Assembly (NCBI RefSeq): GCF_028372415.1
Contig: NC_092872.1
Span: forward strand, 392,358,853-392,422,852
From: Notamacropus eugenii
Lineage: Eukaryota; Chordata; Mammalia; Diprotodontia; Macropodidae
Length of the DNA: 64,000 nucleotides
Direction of reading: 5' to 3'
Shown here piece by piece: positions 47,641 through 59,900 of the stretch; the first letter of the stretch is position 1; each line of letters opens with the position of its first letter. The position numbers and the translations under genes are program-made. The notes below the pieces were generated by a model. It saw only the letters and a list, made by a program, of their open reading frames with translations, had not been told where the DNA came from and ran no database searches.

Positions 47641-48190
47641 GAAAGAAGTCTTTTACTTATCCTTTTGCTGTCACTCTGATAGGGTTGCTGTTGTTTCCAG
47701 CTGCCTGTTTTTTTCATGACTCCTGAATTTCTCTTGTTTGGTTGTGTTTGTAATGTAAATTATCTCTTCAGTTCTTTTTTCTTTCTCAAAATGATTGAAA
47801 TTCTTCTTTTGTCCTATATGGTCAGGTTGTCAAGATAAGTAATTCTGGGTTGCATTCTGAGCTGTATTGACCTTAAGAACACATGATTCCATTGTTTCTT
47901 CCTTTTTCTAGGGGATAAGCAGTATTATTGGCTTAGTCAAATGCCCTTTTCTTAGTACATGAAGGCCTTTCCTCCCATGCCTTGCAGAACTTCATTCTGA
48001 ATGTTATATTTTATCAACATGTGCCTTCTGGATTGTAGCTACCAATAGACTTTCCTCCTCAAGGACTTTGACCACGTTTCCTATTGAGACCTGAGGGAAT
48101 TTCCACAGCCTGCACCTGGGATCTCCACAGCACTAAAAAGTGAGTGTGGAGACCAAGAGGTAGTGTTGGGTTTCATTGTAAGCTTGTGTC
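47641..48190 (-). mobile_element. Possible old L1/HAL1 ORF1 fragment
   Basis: Blocks near 47780-47900 ('AGATAAGTAATTCTGGGTTGC', 'CATGATTCCATTGTTTC') parallel, loosely, the antisense ORF1 blocks at 10.63-10.69 kb and 23.93-24.0 kb ('GTAGTTGATTCTTGG', 'ATCATATTCCAAGC'). Divergence is large and the assignment is tentative. Confidence 0.35.
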
Positions 48191-48809
48191 ATGTCTTGGA
48201 GACTGCTAGGACAGTCATAATATAGGAGGTTAGAGAGGACTGTTGAGTGAGTTCAGGTTTTGCTAAACTTCTTTTGGGTTCTTGGTGTCCTAGACCTTGG
48301 AGATAGCTGAAATTGCTTTAATTTTGGTGTATAGTTTCTGCTTGGGAGAGTTTTGAGACGTTGTATGGATTGGGAAAAAACTTCTTATCTGCTTTTTTTG
48401 TTGCTCACACCACACGTGCACACACATGCACACATGTACACCAGTTGGGCAATTTATAATTTTAAAGTGTTTTCTAGGGACCTGGGGTATAACAATATTT
48501 GTTTAGGTTCATTCAGTCAGCATTTATCAGAAGTACAACTTGAATGTAGGTTTTACTTAAGTCAAACTTCCTTCCTTTATATGATATAAAATTAAGGAAA
48601 GACCTTTGCTTCACACATTACTGGGCTGTGTCATATTTTTAAAATCATCTTTAAATTCCTTAATTCCACTGATTCAATAATATAATCAAGATTTGAAGCC
48701 AGAAACAAATTTAAAGTTTTTTTTAATACAAAAATGACATTAATTTTTCACATTGGACCATTATTGACTAATATGGTAACAATAAGAAATTATTTCCTTT
48801 TTTTTCCTC

Positions 48810-48990
48810 TCAAAAAGCCTGGGAGATGAATGTTTTTATTATCATTACTTTATAGATGAAAAAATGAGACAGATTGAAGTGACTTTCCCAGGGTCTTGCT
48901 GCTTCCAAGTTGACAAAAGCCAGATTTGAACATGTCTTCATGATATGGTCCAGTACCACCTATCAGTCTCAGTTATCATATTACAGGCAG
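48810..48990 (-). mobile_element. MIR/MON1-type SINE
   Basis: Antisense blocks 'TTTATAGATGAAAAAATGAGAC', 'GAAGTGACTTTCCCAGGGTC' and 'AGCCAGATTTGAACATGTC'. These are the reverse of the SINE 3' and core segments (CTCAGTTTCC, GGCAAGTCACTT, GTTCAAATC). Confidence 0.7.
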
Positions 48991-50254
48991 TGTTGAAAAT
49001 GAACCAAGGGCATGATAAGATCATGGAGAAGATCCTGAAGAATCATAAAATCTAAGGACTATATTGATTACACCCTTCCTCTCATCGTCACTACAAAAGA
49101 GTAACAAAAGTATTGTCCTGTGAGAAAGTAGCCCTGGATTCTAGCCTGCCTTCTGTATTACTTCCAGACTTTTGGACCTTGAATTGGGCTTTGGCTTCTA
49201 TAATGTCACTTTTCTAACACAGAAACTTTAATCTGAGGGTGAAAATAACAAAAAGAGAGATTTAGGCTCAGATTAAGAGATGAAGAGACTGTTAAGAACT
49301 TTTCCTTAGTGAAGTTTATTGATTCAGAAGGTACTGAACTCTCCATCACTGTACAGAGATCATGATTCAGAGGCCAAATGACTATTCTTCATAGATGCTT
49401 TGAGGGCTATTTTTGTATGGGTTTAAGTCTATGAGTTTAACTATCTGACTAACCTTCTGAAATTCTGTGACTTGTGAGCCTCTGTTTGTGGAATAGAAAG
49501 TTCTGTATATTGAAAATGACATAATCCTGAGATTATGTTTGTGAGCTATGGAAAGCAAGGTATGGATCATATTCTTTCCTGAGAGGACTTTGGAAGTTCA
49601 CCATCAATCTATTTAATAAAATATAACACTTCTTTAGTGTTTCCACTCTTCCAAAAGGATGTAAAGACCTTTCAATCAGTCAAACAATAGCCTTTGGCAA
49701 AGCCAGTCTCCAAACATCATTGTAGTCCACAAGCAAGAAAGTTCTTCTAGAAATAATGCCCTCTTAAATCAAACATGACTAGATGGGGAGGGGAAAACAT
49801 GGTGAAAGAAAGATTGCTTTTTATTTTTCCTGGCTGAGGCCTCCCTCTTTTATCCATACCAGTTTGATCTCTTATAGCTTACGTCATCTGATCTCAGGGC
49901 TGATAAGAGGAGAGCTGGTTCACTAAACCTTATTGGACAAGACATTGTTCAGTATAATGACCAAAAGAACCTGATAATTTTTCTTTGGGTTGTTTGTTTT
50001 TGCCCAAGATCAAATAACATATCTATTGCCAAGGGAATGGACGAGTAGTACACATTAAGGAGCCACACATGTTTCATGCTGTCTCTGGAAAAAAGAGCCT
50101 TAAAATTCTAATCTCAATTACTTGCATGTCAAATGAAGATTTTATTTATAGTGTAAATTTCTATTACAATAGAAAAGCAATAGATTATGAGATGTAGATG
50201 AATTTCCTCTCCCAGTTTTGTGCAAACTAGTTCTGCAATTCAGATCAAGCAAGA

Positions 50255-50400
50255 CGTCAATTCAATTCAACAAGCATTTATCAACTGCTGACTATGTCTT
50301 AGGCAGTATTTTAGGCTGGAGACAGAAATATCTCCATACTATAGAGACAGAAAAAGAAATATCTGCCTTCAGGGAAATTATTTTCTGTTGTATGTATCTG
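50255..50400. repeat. Old interspersed repeat trace
   Basis: The run 'CAACAAGCATTTATCAACTG' followed by 'GACTATGTCTTAGGCAG' and 'CTGCCTTCAGGGAAATTA' matches the common mammalian repeat whose consensus reads CATTTATTAAGC...CTATGTGCCAGGCA...CCCTCAAGGAGCT. I cannot name its family firmly. Confidence 0.4.
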
Positions 50401-52534
50401 AGGAAGCAGTACTAGATAACGTATGTGTCCAGAGAGGAAAGTATCAAATATGTACTAAGTAAAAACAAAGTAATTTGAGGAAGAGGAAGAACGCTGACAA
50501 CTGAGTGAATGAGGAAAAAAAAGGTTCTATAGTAATTCAGAGTAGACCCAGTACTTGGAAGGGAATAAGAATTTTAAGGGTTGAACTTAAGGAAGGAAAA
50601 TAATTCAGGAATGAGAAAAGTGTGGTGGCCAAAGATAGAATATCTATGTGTAGAATGACAAATAAAATGTTGCGGCTGTAATACAAGATGTGTGTAGGAG
50701 AGTTTTCTCGTGTGTAAAATGACATTTGCAATAATGTATCCACTACTTCATAAGGATTCCTTAAGGATTAAATGACATAATATAGATGATAGCATTTTTA
50801 AAAGCACCAAGGTTTATCCAAGTACGACGTAGTAATTTTTACCCTTAACTGTTCATGCAGAATAAATTCATATTTTAGTTTATGTTGCTCCTGTGTTGAT
50901 TTCTAGAAATGTCCAGATAGTTTCTCCTCCAATCAAACAGATGATAAAGGTAGAAAAATGAGAACAACATTTTGTCCCATTCCCCTTCTCAGCATGGAAA
51001 TCTTACCAAACACCAAAAGTTGGATTCTGAGCACTCCTATGCTACTGTAAAGAATTATAGATCTAGACACGAAGTAAAGGTCATGGATTCAAATCTCCTC
51101 ATTTTTCATATCAGGAAATAAAATGATTTGAACAAAGTTATCCAGAAAATAAACATCATGGGTAGGTTTATGGATTATGGCTTCCTGACCATAGTCCCTG
51201 TCTTTTCTACTATATGGTACTGTGTCCCTAAAAATAGATGGTTTCTTTCTATAGGACAGAGATGATTCCAAAATTGAATGAATTAACAATTATTTGTTAA
51301 GTGACTTCTAAGTGCAAACTTGACAAAGACAAACTTTTGGGGAATCCTGTAGAGTTACCATAAGTACATAAACTGTCTGAGTCAGAAAAGAACAACAGAA
51401 AGAAAAAGAGTGCGAAAATGAGATGATATATTAAAAGATTTCTATTTCACTATTGTTGAGTAAATTTGGGGAAATTTGCTAAGTAACAATCAAGGGATAA
51501 CTGTCTTACCTGATTTTCAAGGTGTTTTCAGGATTCAGTCTTTGAAAGAATCCTTTATTAATTGTTGCATTACCTACAACATATTCTATTGGAATGAACA
51601 GAAAGACACCTGTTATCTATAGAGCAAAACTTGTTGCTGTAACAGGAAAGGAAAACACCAGATTCATTTTGATGTATAAAGTGAGCAGCCATGTTACAAA
51701 AATCATAAACTAAAACTGCACATGCCCCATCAAGCTGCCATTCTGATAAATTGCCTTTTTTCTCCATAGAGACCCTTGAAGTTTATGAGTAATCTCTGAG
51801 CAAGCTGTCTGGAACTTATAACTGATAGCAGAGCCTTTGAAAGTGCTGAGAAGCCCATCAAGCATGTCTTTCCATTCCACTGAAACTTCATGGCTGAGAA
51901 CATCTCATGGAGTTTTTGCCAAAACATTAATGTATATGCTTAAAAATATTGATAAACAGAGCATAAATTACATTCCTCATAGATGGGCTGAAGATATGTA
52001 AGGAAGGTAAATAAAAGCAGAGGACTGAAAATGAATTTCTGAATTTTCCAGATTAGTACAAGGGTGGCCACATTGAAAGCCCATACTCATTTCAGGGCAG
52101 ACACAAGAACTGCATTACAAAATGCTTCAGCAGACAGTTGTTCACCCATCTCCTCTTAGTTACTTATTACTATTATTGGCAACATTAAATAAACATTGTG
52201 ATAAGAATAACGAAAAATGATTGCTCTTATTTCAATTGCCACTTATTCTGAAAGAAATACTATATTTATTGGGGAAAGAGGAGGGATGCTTCATAGAAAA
52301 TTACCTAAATGTATGAATAGTGGGTTTGACTTATAAGAGTTTCAAAACCCTTCAGCTTTCATTCTTGCCCTAGATAACTTGAAGGATTTCCTTTCATCTC
52401 CCTAAAATTAAACTTTTGAAAAAATTTAAATATATTCATATCTTCTCTTTTCACATCACTTCACTTCCAAATATACCCTCCTCCCTTTTTTCAGTTAGTC
52501 ATCTTAGTAAAAAGAGATCAAAACTAGTTCAAAA

Positions 52535-52946
52535 AAATAAGCCTAGAGTGATGATCAGCTATGAATGATTCAGCTCTTCTCAGCAACACATTGATCAAGG
52601 ACAAGTACAAAGGACACAAGAAGAAAAATACTATTCACATCCAGATAAAAAACTGATGAATGTTGAATGCAGATCGAAGCATATTTTTTCACATACTTTA
52701 CTCTTTTTCATTTTTTTTCCTTTTGATCTTTTTCTTCTTTCACAACCGTGGCTAATAAGGAAATATATTTTACTTAATAGTACATGTATTGCCTATCTAT
52801 CAAATTGCCTATCATTTTTGGAAAAGAAATAGGGAGGAAGAAAAATTTGGAACTCAAAATTTTGTAAAAATGAATGTTAAAAGCTGTCTTGACCTTTAAT
52901 TGGAGAAAATATTATTTGAAGAAATAAAATAAAATAAAAACCTATA
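52535..52946 (+). mobile_element. L1 3' end, 5'-truncated
   Basis: Starts in the ORF2/3'UTR region ('CTCTTCTCAGCAACACATTGATC'). It continues through 'GAATGCAGATCGAAGCATA', 'TTGGAACTCAAAATTTTGTA' and 'AATGAATGTTAAAAGC' and ends in 'AAATAAAATAAAATAAAA'. A conventional short 5'-truncated insertion of about 410 bases. Confidence 0.85.
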
Positions 52947-52964
52947 CATAGAAGTGTACATTAT

Positions 52965-53066
52965 AGATTTAGAGCAAGATGGGAATTCCAAAGCCATTGC
53001 GTCCAACCCATTCATTTGACGGCAAAAATGCTAAAATACAGAGAGGTTAAGTGACTTGGATAGTTA
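52965..53066 (-). mobile_element. MIR-like SINE/L2-end fragment
   Basis: 'CGTCCAACCCATTCATTTGACG', then 'TACAGAGAGGTTAAGTGACTTGG', matches the widely dispersed antisense MIR-type segment (CAGAGAGGTTAAGTGACTTGCCC). The adjoining LTR may have inserted into it. Confidence 0.6.
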
Positions 53067-54017
53067 TGTAGCTCCAAATCAATATTCACATTGCCTATGG
53101 TGGCTATGAATATGGCAGCAATGTTCTGAATTGCAAAATATAAGAATCCCCATAGAGAAGGCAGAAGAAAAGCACTTATTCAGATACCACAAAGCTGAAT
53201 CCCAGTATCAGAAAACCAAATAGATTATAGGAACAAAGAAATCTATACAAAATTACAAGGCAGGGATGTACTGATAATTTAAATGGGAAGACCTTTCCCA
53301 TCCATTAACAGGCCCAAGTGACCTGCCTGGATCACATGGAAGTCTGAGTCACATGAGCCTGAGGTGGGAGGAGCTTGTTGAATGGGTGGAGCAAGAAATG
53401 AGTCAGAGAAGTCAGAGCTGGGAGTGAGCAGGCAGCAATTAAGCATGAATGAGAGAGGTTGTTTGTGATTTTGTTTAAGGGAGTTGGTTTGTGGGAAACC
53501 AAAGAGAAGGAAGGCTTGAGAATGGTACTGCTCCCTGCATTATTATTGTGTATAGATTTCTTTGTTGCTATGATGGATTTGGTTTTCTGGTGTTGAGATT
53601 CAGTTTTTTGGTGTTTAAATAAATGTTTTGCTTCTGTCTTCTATGTAGAGAGTCTGTTATATTTTGTGATTCAGAATTTTGCTAGATTATTCATAGTTGT
53701 TGTAGATGGTGTGAATATAGCTATGATGCTACAAGGGGGCACTACCATCTCCAAGCCTTCCCTCAGTTAGGCTTCCCCTAAACCAGCTCCTTTAAACAAA
53801 TCACAAATTCTCACACTAACACGAGTTGCTGCCTACTTTCTCTGTCCTAGCCCTTACTGCTCTGAATCACTTACTGTCCCATGCCTTCTGATTTCACATG
53901 TTCAACAAACTCCTCCCAGGACAAGATCCACGTGACTGAGACTTCCATGTGGACCAGGTAGGTCACATTGGCCTATTAAAGGATAAGAACAATGTTCCTA
54001 TTAAAATTTTCGTTACA
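53067..54017 (-). mobile_element. Older solo LTR ('family B'), interrupted by a second copy
   Basis: Minus-strand LTR of about 480 bases once the inserted copy is removed. Its two parts (53067-53266 and 53734-54017) are consecutive in the intact copy at 62813-63343. The left part matches that copy from its 'CCTATGGTGG' block to 'ATGCAGGG' and the right part from 'GGGGCACTACCATC' to the end '..GTTACA'. The left boundary is uncertain by about 15 bases because it merges with a MIR fragment. No internal retroviral sequence adjoins it. Confidence 0.8.
53267..53733 (+). mobile_element. Younger solo LTR ('family B') inserted in the older copy
   Basis: A 467-base unit with TG...CA ends (TGTACTGATAATTT ... 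GATGCTACA). AATAAA is at 53618-53623. It is flanked by AGGGA (53262-53266) and AGGGG (53734-53738), a 5-base target duplication with one difference. Its sequence is the reverse complement of the LTR it sits in, so two members of one family lie head-to-head. Confidence 0.85.
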
Positions 54018-54305
54018 TTCATCCCCAAGATCTTTCCTATGCATTTCTTTGCATATCATGTCTGTCTCCCCCTCCCCTTCCTTCTCCTCTCCAAAGTTTC
54101 CTTTCTTTCCCTTCCCTTCCCTTTCCTTTTCCTTCCCTTTTCTTTCTCAAAACCTTAAACCTTCTGTACTCTTAAGCTCATACACTGAAAGACACTAGGC
54201 TCCTGTCCAAGGGCTCTCTTCGGCACCCTCCTGGCTTAAGAGTGATTATGAGTAGTAACTGTTGTTGTTTCTCTCCCAGCCTGATGTTATTTTTTTTTCG
54301 TATGT
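54018..54305. other. Unassigned DNA with a pyrimidine tract
   Basis: C/T-rich run of TTCCC/CCTTT units at about 54090-54150 and otherwise no recognised feature. The short frames here only translate that tract. Confidence 0.55.
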
Positions 54306-54309
54306 CTCA

Positions 54310-54600
54310 TTAAAGGGACCATCCCCTGGCTATTTCTTAAAGAGGCCTATTCAAGGAATAGGTGCTATCTCATACTAAGTGAGTTCCTGAATAGACCTTG
54401 GACTAAAGGGGCCAAGGCCTCCCATTATATCCTGGGTCATCTCCCGTCATCCTGATGAATATCTGGTTACTGGATTCAGATGACTCTGGAGGAGAAGTGA
54501 GGCTGGTGACCTGCACAGCTCTCCTTCACTCAAAACAAAATCAAGTGCAAGTAAGCATGGTCTTCTTCTGCAAAGAAGGATGAACACAACCACCTATGGT
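54310..54600 (+). repeat. Dispersed marsupial-type repeat
   Basis: The segment from 'CTTAAAGAGGCCTATTCAAG' through 'GACTCTGGAGGAGAAGTGAG' and 'CACTCAAAACAAAATCAAG' to 'GAAGGATGAACACAACCACC' matches, from memory, a repeat met many times in opossum and other marsupial sequence. I cannot give its family name with confidence. Confidence 0.45.
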
Positions 54601-56170
54601 TTACGTAGGTCACTGAGGCAACTGGAGTCAACAGAACTTTAACAGCAATAACGGAAAATAACAATATAAAACAGTATCTCCAGGTTAGGCTTGAGCACAA
54701 GTACCCCATAATTCCATTCTTGAACAAATGGTGCCCAATTACTTGGGGAAAAGGGCAAGGGTTTCTTCTTCCATAACTACTTCCTGCTGAAATTAGATGT
54801 AGAGGTGCTCCTGCCCCAAGAGGTTCCATTCGCGGGATCAGTTCCTCAGCCAGCATCCAAAACCTTGGTTGATATCAAGTCCAGGGGTGACACAGCACAT
54901 TGGTCAGGAGCAGACATTCAGTTTAAGCAATCAGGAATTTACAGGTGGAGAGCATTAATCCTGCAGAAAACAAATCTAGCAAACAAGGTGAACAGACAAA
55001 AAGCCCAAAAAAAAAAAAAAATTATAAGGAGACAATAACCAGAAGCAGGTAGATACAGGGTCATCCATGCTTCTGGAGTTCATGAATGCACAATCACAGC
55101 CTCATTCACTATTGTTTACTGTTTTCTAATTTGCAAGTTTGTGGTCACCATTCTGGCTAGAGGTATACTTTTTTAAATCTAAACTGGGGCCTGGCGAATT
55201 TCCTGTTCTCCCTGCAGGTGTCATGAACTTGGATACAGTGTTTCAGGAGGATCTAGGGGCAGTTCTTATCTCCCTGTTCAGTCTAATTTCAAACCCATTT
55301 TCTTGGTACATTTCATATAGTTTATTAGTTGGAATGTTGTCTATTCTTCCAAAATCTACCGCTGCTCTCAATAAAGCAGTAAACAAATCTTTTCTTGTCA
55401 ATCTGTTCTGACATTCAATCTGCTAGCTATGGAAATTTAACTTTTTTCACTGATTCTCTCCATCCAAGATACCAACAATTATCCCATCCTTTGGGTGAAC
55501 CAACTCAAATTATTCTTGACCTCTTGCTCAGTAAAATTCCCATTTACTTCCCCAAACACTGTGTGGCCCCCATCTCTCCTGCTTCCTTCTTAATATTGGA
55601 CTAACCTCAGTGTCCTCTTTTAATTTGTTTCATTTTCTTCCCACACATCCTCCTGGCAGATGTTTGGGCCACAATCAAGCCCAGCCTGTGAAAAAGCTGC
55701 ATGTACCTTCCTCTTGTTTCCTTTTTGATTATTTTCCTGAGCTAAATAAACAGCTTTTTCTTCTACAAAGTGAAAGACTCTAGCTTGCTCCTCCAAAGGA
55801 AATCTTGAGTGCTGTAGCTTATAAAGTTTCTCATACAATCCAGATAATTAATTTTCCACTTGCATTTTCTCTTGTAGCAGCCTGTCTTTCCTCCTACACA
55901 TAAGGCAATAGTTTGTCAACTAGGCCCATCCTTTTCTACACACTCCTGCCAGTTCCTTCCTCTGTCCTATTGGCATTCTTTGCAAATACCTTTCCAAATC
56001 TCTAGGTTCTCCCTTCCATAGCCTTGGTTACCAGTTTTCATAGAGCCCTGTGCTTTTAGCCTGTTCTCTTGCTAAGAAGGAATAAAGTAAATCCTCCCAT
56101 ACTGGGATATTCGTTTCTCTCTCTAAAGTCTTTCTGCTTCCAAATAGAGGTCTATTATTTCATGATCCTG
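54601..56170. other. Unassigned DNA with a minus-strand coding-like tract
   Basis: Probably repeat-derived. It includes an A15 run (about 55006-55020). Between about 55140 and 56130 the minus strand shows protein-like composition, with one 72-codon open piece at 55838-55620 (LYEKLYKLQHSRFPLEEQ). The whole is decayed and I do not recognise the family. Given the LTR-rich surroundings it may be an old virus-derived sequence, treated here only as a fossil. Confidence 0.4.
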
Positions 56171-56714
56171 TGAGAGATAATCTCTGAGAATCTCTCTCAG
56201 GAGTGAAGCCTCTTCAAGGAGTTAATTGTTTCCTGTCTTGCTGAAACATTTGCAGCAGGTTGACCTTGTAGAAGAAATGTTTCAGCTGTTTTGTACTTTC
56301 CCAGACTACTCCCTATATTTTCCAAAGACTACCCCCTTTACTTTCCCAGACTGCCCTCTGTATTTTCCCAGCCTTATTTTCAGACACATAGCAGGGAGGA
56401 ATAACATCTCCACCCTTCTTTGGATAGGGCTAATGTGTGATACTGTTTGGATTTTTTGTTCTCTATTGGTGGGGTATATTGCCACGAATAGATTGTACCC
56501 TCAAAGCTTGCACCAATGAACCCTGTAGAAGGGGGCTAGGAAGGGGGAATTGTGGTTAGGGCCTATGAGCTAGATACAGTTCCATTCTCTTCAGCTGGTG
56601 CCATCTTTCGAGCACTCTGAGAGAACCCTTTTTTGGGAGAGTCAATAAACTGAACTGTTCTTTTTGCTAATATCTGAGTCTCTGATTCGTTGATAAGGAT
56701 CTCTCTACCTCACA
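56171..56714 (+). repeat. 5' LTR of family A provirus
   Basis: 544 bases starting TGAGAGATAATC and ending CTCACA, with CCAAT at 56512-56516 and AATAAA at 56644-56649. The U5-like end (GAGTCTCTGATTCGTTGATA) recalls the gammaretroviral U5. Confidence 0.88.
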
Positions 56715-56720
56715 GAGTTT

Positions 56721-56738
56721 TGGGGGTTCATCCCGGAT
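56721..56738 (+). other. Primer binding site, tRNA-Pro-like
   Basis: TGGGGGTTCATCCCGGAT begins six bases after the 5' LTR, as expected for reverse-transcription priming. It is closest to the proline tRNA type used by many gammaretroviruses. Confidence 0.7.
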
Positions 56739-57259
56739 TTGAACCCCCTTTTGGGGCCTCCCCTAACCTAAATTCGGGGGCAGGCTCCACGCCAGACTTT
56801 TCTGATGACGTTCTGGATATTGTCTAGTTTGGAACTCCCCCCTGGGGAGGAAAAAACCCCATAGGAGATCTCAGAGTAGCAAAATGAAACTTACACAGCA
56901 CCGGTACTCAGAAGACCACCACAGCCACCCTTGTGAAGTGTAACAAATTTTCAGTCATGTAAGTTTGTGTACAGACCCAGCTAAGTGGACCGAGAGGGCT
57001 TGGAACCAAGCCGGGAATGGCAACCCTCTGGGTGATGGGGTTCCCCAGAGTCAAAGTGGAGATGTCCATAAGACTTCTGAGGGAACTGAAGTCTCGTGAG
57101 GGGAAACCCTATAAACTGCCTAGACTCTTTTGAGTTGATAAAGCGCAACTGAAGTCTCATGAGGGGATGCCCTATGAGCCTGCCTAGACTCTTTGAATCG
57201 GTAAAATGGCCATCTCAGAGGATAGGGAAATCAAATTCAAAATCGGGTCGACACAGTTT

Positions 57260-57841
57260 GTTAAATGTTTTATCTGTATATGTTGCGCTAATATTTCTGT
57301 GTGAATGAAAGTCTGTGTCTCTGATCTGTGTCTCTATTTTATCTGACACTTTGTAAGGTTGTAAATTTAGCCAGCCAACCAGCAAGAGCAAAAAGACTGA
57401 GCTACACTGTCCTTGGCAGAGGGGACTTATCTTTTTTTTCTCTCAGAACAAAGAAAAGCAGGCTAACTAGCATTTAACCCTTTCTTGCCTTACCCAAAGG
57501 CGAAATTTTTGTGTAATGGAACACAACACAAAAGTAATTGCCTTCATTCTCATCATATGCGGAATTGTTAATAGTTGAAATGTGTCACTCTTAATTTAGT
57601 GGTTAAGATACGTTAGAATTTATTAAAGTCTGGTGGAAGTAAGTGGAAGATTAAAAAAAAATCTCAAGCAGACAACTGAGAAGAAGGACTGAGAGTTTTG
57701 AATTTAGGTTTAATTAGGTCTTGAAGCTAAAGTTGGTACTTTATGTTCAAATAAAGTCAATATAGCTCATACCAGGCAATGGGTTTAAAGTGGCAAAAAT
57801 AAATAATAAGAAGAGGTTTTTCTGTTTTCCTTTATTATATA

Positions 57842-57894
<53 letters not shown>

Positions 57895-59585
57895 TTGCTG
57901 AGAGGGAAGGGGAGAAATGTGGCTTTCTTCGTATGTAAATTGTTAGACATTTAACCCACTCTAATTTTTAAAATTTCGGGTAGGACAAAATTCTTAGGCA
58001 TTTTATTTTTATTTGAAATGTGAAGGAGAATAAAGGTAATCTGAGTAAAGGCAGAAAATATAGTATAAAGAAAAATGGAAGATGAGGGAACGGGCTCATG
58101 CGTTTTCAGCCACTCCTTTCCCCATATCAGTTCAGAAGGTTTGGTAAGTTGAGAAAATGAAAATTTGTAACTAAATTGGAAAACTGACAGACAATTTTGT
58201 GATTAGTAATTGTTATGATTCAATGAATTATTAAGTTTCCATGTTCCCTGATTGGAGGGTAAGTCAAGCCCACCTAGTTAACATTGGTTGAGATTTAATA
58301 AGAAGTCTTTTACCAAGGTTAAAGACAGTTAACTTGAGCACATTTTAAGCAACATAATTTTAAACTTTTTCAAAAAAAAAAAAAACAAAACAAAAAGGAG
58401 AAAGATTATTTTGATTCAATTTAAATAAAAAGTAATAACTTATGAGCTACCTTGTCTTATGATTAAAATGTAAAGGAAAGCTGGATAATCTGAGTAATGG
58501 GATTGAGAGATTTGGAAAGATGAATGAAATTTGATTGATAATATGGAAGCCAGATAAAGTTTGGGAATAAATGGGGTTTATTCAAAATCCTCTTATTCCT
58601 AGATAGTTATTCTGGACCTATATATCAGTTTCAGATGGTGTTGGTAAGTGGTGAGGGTGTGAGGAAGTATTTTAAGGAGACATAAAAATCATGTAACTTG
58701 ATTTGATTATTAATAACTCAATCAAATTGGAGATGACTTTATCTGATCAGGTGATAGAGTGTGCCCACGTGATGGTAAAGAGATAAATTACTGTGCAAGG
58801 TGATATGGAAATGCATTCACCTGAATGGGTTAATGTTTTATTTTTTTTAAGTCTTAAGTAAACTTAAATAATTTTAAATTTTAAGTAAATCTAAAAGTTG
58901 TTATATTAGGAATAGCATTATTAAACAGCTATTCTGAATTCTGTATAGAAGTTTGTGTGTTGTAGAATTCCTACAGAGAAAATGAGAATCCTTGATAAGA
59001 AATACATATACATATGAGTGATTTTCAAGCCTGTTCCATCTAAGAATGTAATTAAGTGTGTTAAAAAGTTTATTTCAGATATTAAGAAGGAAGTTTTAAC
59101 TAAAATTGCTTTTGCTACGAATCAAGCATTTACATAAGTATGTCTGTAAAAGAAAGTTCATGGGCAAATGCGAAAAGGCCTTACTTTTTAGACCTTTTTT
59201 GTAATTTTTGCCAATTAGGTTCATGAGGGTCTTGTGAAGAGGGAAATATTTTTTGTACGAAAAAAAGCTTTGTAAAATCTTTTGTATGATCTTTGAAAGC
59301 CCTATTCAATTTGTATTTGTGAAGTGATGTGTTCAGTTCCCAAAAGTTTGTCTTTTATAAATTGACAAAAAAATTAGTTTCTCTAAAGAACTTAAAAAGA
59401 AATAGTTCATGTTCTTTTGCAACACTGCTTGGCCTTAGTATAACCTCTCTTACAGTTAGAATTGTACTGTGAGCCTAGAAGGAAAATGGGTGGAAGTTTC
59501 CCACATATTGTTCCTTTTCAAGTTCTCAGAACCTTGTGTTCAGGAGAGATTGTGAAATGCTCCTAGTTAGAGCTTAACCACTACA
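57260..59585 (+). other. AT-rich internal region of provirus, parts not recognised
   Basis: After the leader (to about 57260) the sequence becomes AT-rich with a TA microsatellite (57836-57890) and no identifiable retroviral domain. It may include sequence added after insertion. Confidence 0.5.
57836..57890. repeat. (TA)n microsatellite
   Basis: About 27 TA units with one CA interruption. A perfect TA run of this size is self-complementary and can extrude a cruciform. Confidence 0.96.
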
Positions 59586-59900
59586 AAAAAAATTGGAGTC
59601 AACCCACTTTGGCCCTCTCCTCCTCCCGTGGCCCAGCCACGGGTCTTGCTGAGGAGTGACCTCCTGCAGCCCCTCCTCCTGAGGTGACACCCATTTAGGC
59701 CTCAGGACTGGCTCCCACAGCACTCTCTGGGGATTCTCCCCCTTAATTCCTACTCTTCCTCAGCGGATCTTTCCCCCTGCAGCTGATCCCTTGACCTTGC
59801 AGCCCAGTCTGGTCTACCCAGCATTCCCCAGCCTCTCCTTCACAAGAGAGGTTCTTCCTGTCCCCATAAGGCCCTCAGGGCTTTATCCCCCAAGAGAAGT

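Larger units (their letters stand above)
48191..52530. other. Mostly unique DNA, no gene seen
   Basis: Over 4 kb without a convincing gene; the short frames present show no family features. A short CA/GCAC run lies at 48405-48440. The SINE at 48810 and the repeat trace at 50255 are listed separately. Confidence 0.6.

Noticed and set aside
58020-58680. A possible ~450-base degenerate tandem repeat (blocks 'AATCTGAGTAA' and 'ATATCAGTT...CAGA...GTTGGTAAG' seen twice)
   Set aside because: The agreement is short and scattered in AT-rich DNA and could not be extended into a convincing alignment by eye.
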